From an uncultured Clostridia bacterium (lineage in GTDB: Bacteria > Bacillota > Clostridia > TANB77 > CAG-508), in contig CAJFQT010000012.1 in the NCBI GenBank assembly GCA_904419095.1, positions 1 through 21,129 of the forward strand: a DNA stretch of 21,129 nt, written 5' to 3'. The notes beneath the pieces are model-generated. The model worked only from the letters and a program-made list of their open reading frames with translations. It searched no databases and had not been told where the DNA came from. Position 1 is the first letter of the stretch, and each line of letters begins with the position of its first letter. Made by a program: the position numbers and the translations under genes. Below, in pieces: positions 15,316 to 21,129 of the stretch.

Positions 15316-17055
15316 ATGAAGAAAAAAACTATAGTAAAAATAATATTTTTAATAATCATTATAATAGCAATAGGAGCGTTTTTTATAATAAAAAATATAC
15401 AAGAAAAAGCAAAAACATATGAAATAGCAACAATTGAAAAAGAAGATTATCAATATTTTGTATATAATACAGAAGGAAAATATGGTGTCATTGATAAAGC
15501 AGGAAAAACCATAATACCAGCAAACTATACACAAGTAAAAATACCAAATCCTTCAAAAGCAGTTTTTGTTTGCTATACAGATGAAACCACACAAGTATAT
15601 AATGAAAAAAATGAACCCATATTTACTGAATTTCAAAATATAGAACCACTAAACTTAAAAAATATATCAGGAGATTTAATTTATGAAAAGACAGTACTAA
15701 AATATAAACAAGATGAAAAATATGGATTAATTAGTATAGAAGGAAAGAAAATAACAAACCCAATCTATGAAAATATAGACACATTGCAATACAAAGAAGG
15801 AGAACTAGTAGTAAAACAAGATAATAAACTTGGAATAATAAATATAAATGGATATGAAATAATAAAACCTGAATACGACAATATAGTTGCTGATGGATAT
15901 TATTCTTCAGAAAACGGATATAAAAATGATGGATACATTGTAAGCAATACGACAGACCAAGGATATAGATACGGATATATAAATAATAAAGGGGAAAAAA
16001 TTCTAGAACCAAACTACAACGAATTATCAAGAATTTCATATTCAGACGAAAACAAAATTTATTTACTATGTGCTGAAAATGGAAAATACGGAGTATTTGA
16101 AGGAACAAAAAATATAATACCAAATGAATATCAAGATATATCATATATAGATGGAAATGATTTTTGCATAGTCCAAAAAGGAAAAAAATATGGAGTAATT
16201 AATCTACAAGGAAGTATGATGCTACAAGTTAAATACTTACAAATAGACGTAAACGGAGACTACATGTATGTAACAGACGAAAATTCAGTACAAAAAGTAT
16301 ATGACAAAAAAGGAAATGAAACAGAAATAAGCCCAAATACTGCAATTTTATCTACTAATTCGAATGAAGATTATAAAATTCATATAGATACAACAAATGG
16401 AGCAACAGTTTATAGTATTTATCAAGGAGAAACAAAACTAACAACAGAAAATTATAGCTATTTAGAATATTTATTTGACAACTATTTCATAGCAAGTAAC
16501 GCACAAGGAAAAATAGGTGTAATAGATGCAAATGGAAATATAAAAATTGAAATGAAATATGACACACTTCAAAAAATAGCAGAAACGAACTTGATTCAAA
16601 CATTAGAAACAGCAACTCAAAATACAACTATATACTCAAAAGAATTCAATTTAGTCGCACAAATGACAAATGCAACTGTAGAAAAAATGGACAATGATTT
16701 AATAAAAATATACAACACAGAAACAACACAATATTTTGACTATTCAGGTGTACAAAAACAAAACACAGAAGTATATCCAAACAACAGCATATTTGCCAAA
16801 AAAGAAAATGGTAAATGGGGATTTGTAGGAAAAGAAGGAAATGTAGTAGTAGATTATCAATTTGATGAAGCAACAGAAGTAAATGAATATGGATATGCAG
16901 GAGTAAAAAAAGACGGAAAATGGGGAGTAATAGACAGAAATGGAAATATAATAGTTGATTGCATATATGAAATAAGCAATCAAGAAAATCCTAATTTTAT
17001 AGGAGAATATTATGAAGTATCATATGGAAACGGAGAAAGCTATTATACAAAATAA
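15316..17055 (+). CDS. Membrane-anchored WG-repeat protein
   Basis: The 579-residue product has a short basic N-terminus and one hydrophobic helix at about 7-27 with no clear cleavage site, so it is likely a signal anchor with the rest outside the cell. The whole ectodomain is a series of about nine WG (KWG-type) repeats, for example GKYGVIDKAGKTIIPANY, KLGIININGYEIIKPEYD, GKWGFVGKEGNVVVDYQF and GKWGVIDRNGNIIVDCIY. The early repeats are less regular. WG repeats form beta-propeller-like or toroid folds thought to bind other proteins or ligands; no enzymatic motif is visible. ATG 15316 follows GGAGGA. It lies 23 nt after the CorC-type gene and ends just before a terminator, so it is the last gene of that operon. 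Its role there is unknown. Confidence 0.88.
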   Translation: MKKKTIVKIIFLIIIIIAIGAFFIIKNIQEKAKTYEIATIEKEDYQYFVYNTEGKYGVIDKAGKTIIPANYTQVKIPNPSKAVFVCYTDETTQVYNEKNEPIFTEFQNIEPLNLKNISGDLIYEKTVLKYKQDEKYGLISIEGKKITNPIYENIDTLQYKEGELVVKQDNKLGIININGYEIIKPEYDNIVADGYYSSENGYKNDGYIVSNTTDQGYRYGYINNKGEKILEPNYNELSRISYSDENKIYLLCAENGKYGVFEGTKNIIPNEYQDISYIDGNDFCIVQKGKKYGVINLQGSMMLQVKYLQIDVNGDYMYVTDENSVQKVYDKKGNETEISPNTAILSTNSNEDYKIHIDTTNGATVYSIYQGETKLTTENYSYLEYLFDNYFIASNAQGKIGVIDANGNIKIEMKYDTLQKIAETNLIQTLETATQNTTIYSKEFNLVAQMTNATVEKMDNDLIKIYNTETTQYFDYSGVQKQNTEVYPNNSIFAKKENGKWGFVGKEGNVVVDYQFDEATEVNEYGYAGVKKDGKWGVIDRNGNIIVDCIYEISNQENPNFIGEYYEVSYGNGESYYTK

Positions 17056-17057
17056 TA

Positions 17058-17106
17058 AAAAAACAGAGAATATTGTACTTTAATAGTTCAATATTCTCTG
17101 TTTTTT
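17058..17106. terminator. Terminator of the transporter/WG-repeat operon
   Basis: The stem core ACAGAGAATATTG (17063-17075) pairs perfectly with 17089-17101 and is extended by A5 (17058-17062) opposite T5 (17102-17106), with a 13-nt loop. The T run follows directly. Confidence 0.85.
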
Positions 17107-17302
17107 ATCAATATATAGACAAACAACTATTAATATAAAAGAAAGAATTTATAGACAATAAAAAGATATACAAAAACAAGAAAGAAACCAAAACAAAAAT
17201 CTAAAAATTAAAAAAGCAAAAATAATTAATAGAATAAAAAATAGCAAAGAAACAGTTTAATTTCATAATATATGTAAATAATATAATCAGAAGGTGATTA
17301 AT

Positions 17303-18196
17303 TTGAAAATAGGCCTAGCTTTATCAGGAGGGGGAATAAGAGGAGTTGCCCATGCAGGAGTATTAAAAGCACTAGAAGAAAATAAAATAAGCATAGACAT
17401 AATTGGTGGAACAAGTTCAGGAAGCTTAGTAGCATCACTATATGCAATGGGATACAAACCAAATTACATATATTTACTATTTCAAAGATATGCAAAAGAA
17501 ATGGTAGGAATGGACTTTATGCCAATATTTAATGGAATGGGAAAATTTATAAAAAACAAAAAATTTCAAATAGTAGGATTCAACAATGGAAAAAACATCG
17601 AAAAAGAATACAACATATTAGCATCAAATAAAGGAATAAAAAATATATCTGACGTAAAAATGCCGTTAATAATAACATCTGTAGACATTAATGTGGCCAA
17701 AGAATATATATTTACAAACAACATACCAGCGAACACTCAAGAAGAAAGTAAATATATAACAGACATACCAATAGGGCTTGCAGTAAGAGCCAGCAGTAGC
17801 TTTCCAGGAATATTCTGCCCATGCAAATACAAAAAGCACCACTTTTTAGACGGAGGAATATTAGATAATATACCAGTAAGAGAAATAAAAAAACAAGGAG
17901 CAGACATCGTAATAGCAGTCAACTTTAAAAGTGATGAAGTAGACGACAACAGTAATATAGTAGATATTACAATGAGAACATTAGACATAATGGGAAACAA
18001 AATCTCAGAGCAAAATCTAAAAAAATATAGTGACTACACAATTACAATAGAAACAAATAAAACAGGACTATTAGACTGTAAAAAAATAGAAGAATGTTAT
18101 TTAAGCGGATACAAATTTGGAAAAGAAGCAATTAAAGATATATATAAAATTTTGGAACAATGCGGAAACGTTGGGGACACGCCAAATCGTTCTTAA
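17303..18196 (+). CDS. Patatin-like phospholipase (RssA type) with a repeat-encoded C-terminus
   Basis: The product is a patatin-fold serine lipid acyl hydrolase. TTG 17303 is the likely start (297 residues) because AGAAGGTGAT at 17290-17299 is its ribosome binding site; an in-frame GTG at 17294 lies inside it. The motifs are complete. The oxyanion-hole loop is SGGGIRG. The nucleophile is in GTSSG (first Ser; residue 38 from TTG). The catalytic Asp is in FLDGGILDNIP. The length and the HAGVLKALEE start match bacterial RssA/YlbK-like proteins. The last residues, GNVGDTPNRS, are encoded by the left end of a repeat element (18164-18350) that overlaps the stop codon. The native end was therefore probably replaced by insertion. 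The gene stands alone; 17107-17293 upstream holds only AT-rich DNA with no convincing promoter. Confidence 0.92.
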   Translation: MKIGLALSGGGIRGVAHAGVLKALEENKISIDIIGGTSSGSLVASLYAMGYKPNYIYLLFQRYAKEMVGMDFMPIFNGMGKFIKNKKFQIVGFNNGKNIEKEYNILASNKGIKNISDVKMPLIITSVDINVAKEYIFTNNIPANTQEESKYITDIPIGLAVRASSSFPGIFCPCKYKKHHFLDGGILDNIPVREIKKQGADIVIAVNFKSDEVDDNSNIVDITMRTLDIMGNKISEQNLKKYSDYTITIETNKTGLLDCKKIEECYLSGYKFGKEAIKDIYKILEQCGNVGDTPNRS

Positions 18197-18350
18197 AACT
18201 TTGAAAACATTGAAGAATAGGACATGTTAGTGGTATTAAATTAATTTCAATAGTTTGAAATATTAGTAAATTATAAATTATAGCAAAAAAACATATTTTT
18301 CAAACATTACAAGGAATTAAGGAACGATTTGGCGTGTCCCCAACGTTCCC
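18164..18350. mobile_element. REPIN/MITE-like element, copy 1 (~187 bp)
   Basis: The ends are inverted copies of a ~30-bp arm (18164-18193 and the complement of 18321-18350) that agree at 28 of 30 positions. The arm core is GTTGGGGACACGCCAAAT flanked by GAACG and CGTTC, so each arm is itself an imperfect palindrome able to form a REP-like hairpin. The interior is AT-rich with no coding frame. The arms are far richer in G and C than the surroundings. Copy 2 has the same orientation and nearly the same length. No target-site duplication is obvious. The family is not identified; non-autonomous elements moved by a REP-associated transposase are one possibility. Confidence 0.7.
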
Positions 18351-18404
18351 AAATTAAAGTTTTTGAATATAATAAATAATAAATGAATAAGGGAGTTGTA
18401 TAGA

Positions 18405-19547
18405 ATGTTAATTAGATATTTTGACAATGCCGCAACAACAAAGATAAAAGAAGAAGTATTAAAAGAAATGTTTCCATACCTAACAGAAGAATATGGAAAT
18501 GCATCATCAATATATAAAATAGGAAGAAATTCAAAAAGAGCAATTGAAGAGTCTCGTAAAAGAGTAGCTAGTTTATTTAATTGTGAGCCATCAGAAATAT
18601 ACTTTACAAGTTGTGGAAGTGAAAGTGACAATATGGCATTAAAAGGATTAGCATATATTCAAAAAGAAAAGAACACAGGAAAAAATCATATTATAACATC
18701 CAAAATAGAACATCCAGCAATCCTAGAATCATGCAAAGCTTTAGAAAAACAGGGATTTGAAGTGACATATTTAGACGTAGATGAAGAAGGATTTATAAAT
18801 TTAAACACATTAGAAAACGCAATAAAAGAAAGTACTTTTTTAATAAGTATAATGTTTGCAAATAATGAAATAGGAACAATAGAACCAATAGAAGAAATAT
18901 CTAAAATAGCTAAGAAACACAATATAACATTTCATACAGATGCTGTGCAAGCAACAGGAAATATCGAAATAGATGTAAAGAAGTTAGGAATTGATATGCT
19001 TTCAATGTCAGGACACAAAATATATGCACCAAAAGGTATCGGAGCAATATATATAGACAAGAACATAGAAATTAACAGATTCTTAGATGGGGGACATCAA
19101 GAAAAAAACAAAAGAGCAGGAACAGAAAACGTAGCAGAAATAGTTGGATTAGGAAAAGCATGCGAAATAGCAGAAAAGAATTTAAAAACATATCAAGAAA
19201 AACTGACAAATTTAAGAGAATATTTTTTTAAGAAAATAAAAGAAAATTTTAAAGATATAAAAATCAATGGAAGTTTAACCAAAAGATTACCAGGAAACTG
19301 TAATATATGTTTCAAAAATATTGATTCAAATGAACTATTATTTAAATTAGACGAAAAGGGAATATGTGCATCAGGTGGATCTGCATGCTCTTCAGGTGAT
19401 AATAGCATATCGCATGTGTTAACAGCAATTGGAGTACCAAGTGAATTAGCAAATGGTGTACTTAGAATTACATTTGGAGATTTTAATAGTAAAGATGATG
19501 TTGATTATTTAATAACTTCACTAAAAAAAATAATTTTGGAACGCTAG
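18405..19547 (+). CDS. iscS: Cysteine desulfurase (NifS/IscS family)
   Basis: This PLP enzyme removes sulfur from cysteine and delivers it as persulfide for Fe-S clusters or tRNA thiolation. ATG 18405 with AAGGGAG at 18389-18395 gives 380 residues. Visible motifs (ATG numbering): YFDNAATT at the start; His103 in SKIEHPAILES, which stacks on PLP; Asp179 in FHTDAVQATG; the PLP Lys205 in SMSGHKIYAPKGIGA; RAGTENV; and the catalytic Cys328 in SGGSACSSG. All are intact. The stop codon TAG (19545-19547) lies inside the left arm of repeat copy 2; the arm consensus would read TGG here, so a changed base in the arm creates the stop. No scaffold protein or thiI gene is adjacent, so the acceptor is unknown. 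The gene lies between two same-orientation repeat copies. Confidence 0.95.
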   Translation: MLIRYFDNAATTKIKEEVLKEMFPYLTEEYGNASSIYKIGRNSKRAIEESRKRVASLFNCEPSEIYFTSCGSESDNMALKGLAYIQKEKNTGKNHIITSKIEHPAILESCKALEKQGFEVTYLDVDEEGFINLNTLENAIKESTFLISIMFANNEIGTIEPIEEISKIAKKHNITFHTDAVQATGNIEIDVKKLGIDMLSMSGHKIYAPKGIGAIYIDKNIEINRFLDGGHQEKNKRAGTENVAEIVGLGKACEIAEKNLKTYQEKLTNLREYFFKKIKENFKDIKINGSLTKRLPGNCNICFKNIDSNELLFKLDEKGICASGGSACSSGDNSISHVLTAIGVPSELANGVLRITFGDFNSKDDVDYLITSLKKIILER

Positions 19548-19721
19548 GGACACGCCAAAACGTTCCAAAATTTTTAAAATTACTAAATATAAAGGCACTT
19601 GTAGAGAATTATAATATTTTTAACATTTTAATATAATTAGATAATAAAATATATTCAAAGTCAAGTTGTTTCAAGAATTACAAGGAGTTTAGAAACAATT
19701 TGGCGTGTCCCCAACGTTCCC
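19538..19721. mobile_element. REPIN/MITE-like element, copy 2 (~184 bp)
   Basis: The left arm (19538-19566) and the complement of the right arm (19692-19720) agree at about 24 of 29 positions. The right 49 bp (19673-19721) match copy 1 (18302-18350) at about 43 positions, including all of the last 20. The interior is AT-rich and noncoding. The right end carries a short extra duplicate of AACGTTCC up to 19730. Confidence 0.7.
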
Positions 19722-21129
19722 AAACGTTCCAAAAGCACATTTTATTCCATCTACTGATGCTGACATAATTCCACCAGCATAGCCAGCTCCTTCACCACAT
19801 GGATATATTCCTAATATATTTGATTCAAGATTTTCGTTTCTTAAAATCTTTACTGGTGAAGAGCTTCTTGTCTCAACACCTGTTAGTATACTATCTGGAT
19901 TTGCAAATCCTTTAATTTTAGAGTCAAAATATAAAATTCCTTCTTTTAATGTATTAGATACAAATTCAGGAAGTATTGTATTTAAATTTGCAAACTTTGT
20001 ACCTGGTAAATATGTAGGAGAAACAGTTCCTATTTTTTCTGAAATAGTATTATTTATGAAATCAGAAACTTTTTGGATAGGAGCATTATAATTACTTCCA
20101 CCCAATTTAAAGGCTTTTTCTTCTAAGTCCTGTTGAAAGTCTATTCCTGCTAGAGGAGAATTAGAAGAAAAATCACTAGGTGTAACATTTACAAGTAAAG
20201 CACTATTAGAATTAATGCCATCTCTTGCAAATTTACTCATGCCATTAGTTACTATAGTGTTCTCCTCACTAGAAGAAGCCATAACAGTTCCACCAGGACA
20301 CATACAAAATGTATAACAAGACCTACCAGAAGGACTATGATAAGCTAATTTATATTCAGCGGGTGGTAAATTTAACTTAGAAGAACTACCATATTGTGAG
20401 TTATTAATCATACTTTGTAAATGCTCAATTCTAACACCTACAGAAAAATTTTTAGGTTCTACTAACAAGCCTTTTTTATAAATCAATTGAAAAGTTTTAC
20501 GACTGCTATGCCCAATTGCCAAAATTACTTGACTAGTAGAAAACTCACGAATATCATTTGTAATAACATCCTTAACAATTATAGATGTAACACGAGAATT
20601 TTGAATATTAAAATCAATCAGTTGAGTATTAAAGTAAAAGGTGCCACCATTCTGAATTATATAGTTTCTCATATTACTTATAACTTTAATCAAAATATCA
20701 GTTCCTATATGAGGCTTTTGAAGATATAATATCTGTTCTGGAGCACCAAACTTAACAAATTGATGCAAAACAGTTTTACAATAAGAAGAACTAATACCAG
20801 TAGTAAGCTTTCCATCTGAAAATGTTCCTGCTCCACCTTCACCAAACTGAATATTAGAATTCACATTTAGAATTCTATTTTTAATAAAATTATCAACATC
20901 TTTCTGCCTATCTTCCACCTTTTTTCCTTGTTCTATGATTATAGGACGTATTCCATTTTCAACAAAAGTTAATGCAGCAAACAATCCAGCAGGACCAGCT
21001 CCAATAATTACAGGTGAATTTTTATCATTAAATTTTAAATTTGGTAATTTTAAACTTGGAATATTTGTTTTTGCACTTTTTTCTATTCTAGAATAAAAAT
21101 TTTCATTTTTTACTTCTAATTCAATTGTA
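19689..21129 (-). CDS. FAD-dependent oxidoreductase, COG2509 type, 5'-partial
   Basis: The frame is open to the right edge of the window, so the start lies outside; 479 residues are visible and the family usually has roughly 530. The dinucleotide-binding motif VIIGAGPAGLFAA is seen near visible residue 40. It is followed by IIEQGK, the family signature NIQFGEGGAGTFSDGKLTT, GVRIEH, YHSPSGRSCYTFCMCPGG and the C-terminal FAD motif CGEGAGYAGGIMSASVDGIKCA. These identify the uncharacterised FAD-dependent dehydrogenase group. The substrate is unknown. After GIKCA the sequence turns into FGTFGNVGDTPNCF, encoded by the right end of repeat copy 2, and stops at 19691-19689. The last native residues therefore appear replaced. 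The gene is convergent with the cysteine desulfurase. Confidence 0.9.
   Translation of the reverse strand, partial: TIELEVKNENFYSRIEKSAKTNIPSLKLPNLKFNDKNSPVIIGAGPAGLFAALTFVENGIRPIIIEQGKKVEDRQKDVDNFIKNRILNVNSNIQFGEGGAGTFSDGKLTTGISSSYCKTVLHQFVKFGAPEQILYLQKPHIGTDILIKVISNMRNYIIQNGGTFYFNTQLIDFNIQNSRVTSIIVKDVITNDIREFSTSQVILAIGHSSRKTFQLIYKKGLLVEPKNFSVGVRIEHLQSMINNSQYGSSSKLNLPPAEYKLAYHSPSGRSCYTFCMCPGGTVMASSSEENTIVTNGMSKFARDGINSNSALLVNVTPSDFSSNSPLAGIDFQQDLEEKAFKLGGSNYNAPIQKVSDFINNTISEKIGTVSPTYLPGTKFANLNTILPEFVSNTLKEGILYFDSKIKGFANPDSILTGVETRSSSPVKILRNENLESNILGIYPCGEGAGYAGGIMSASVDGIKCAFGTFGNVGDTPNCF

Noticed and set aside
17282..17287. TATAAT before the patatin-like gene as a promoter
   Set aside because: It is only 15 bp before the start codon, so the transcript would begin at or after the ribosome binding site, and no -35 box is visible.
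1..21129. tRNA, rRNA, CRISPR array or complete transposase
   Set aside because: I found no cloverleaf, rRNA-like GC-rich block, regularly spaced direct repeats or transposase/recombinase catalytic domain in the window.

Overview
The window is very AT-rich, low-GC Gram-positive DNA. It most resembles a gut-type, probably spore-forming member of the Clostridia. The reasons are: a Firmicutes-type dnaG-rpoD operon, a perfect match to the sigma-H promoter consensus in front of it, strong AGGAGG-type ribosome binding sites, heavy ATA/AGA codon use, a Clostridia-style prepilin leader on an RCC1-repeat protein, and a sortase with an LPxTG substrate. The species cannot be named from the sequence. I see no tRNA, rRNA or CRISPR array.

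Left part (1-3707). A large minus-strand gene for a prepilin-leader/RCC1-repeat surface protein runs off the left edge. Its reading frame is broken exactly at a 7-bp tandem duplication. After a ~640-bp intergenic region comes a RelQ-type small alarmone synthetase interrupted by one in-frame TAA. Core operon (3863-8216): a sigma-H-type promoter, dnaG, rpoD and an MscS-family channel, closed by a strong terminator. Next (8348-10848) is an OmpR/PhoB response regulator and its HAMP sensor kinase, also with promoter and terminator. A small two-helix membrane protein faces them on the minus strand with its own promoter and shares the terminator.

Accessory region (11150-13820). It starts with inverted repeats and a truncated tyrosine-recombinase N-terminal domain. 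A sortase with a frameshift at a T7 tract next to its start codon follows, then a secreted thioester-domain/CnaB adhesin. The adhesin ends at LPVTG+Met, with no membrane segment or charged tail, and a terminator follows directly. 13877-17106: a CorC/HlyC-type transporter and a membrane-anchored WG-repeat protein form an operon with a recognisable promoter and terminator.

Right part (17303-21129): a patatin-like phospholipase, a NifS/IscS cysteine desulfurase and, on the minus strand, a COG2509-type FAD-dependent oxidoreductase that runs off the right edge. Two ~185-bp elements with REP-like inverted ends lie on either side of the cysteine desulfurase. All three neighbouring genes end inside these elements, so their last residues or stop codons come from the repeat.

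The most notable points are the two slippage-type frameshifts in surface-protein genes (7-bp duplication; T7 tract), the adhesin with an incomplete sorting signal beside its sortase, the REPIN/MITE-like elements that supply gene 3' ends, and the sigma-H promoter of the primase/sigma operon.
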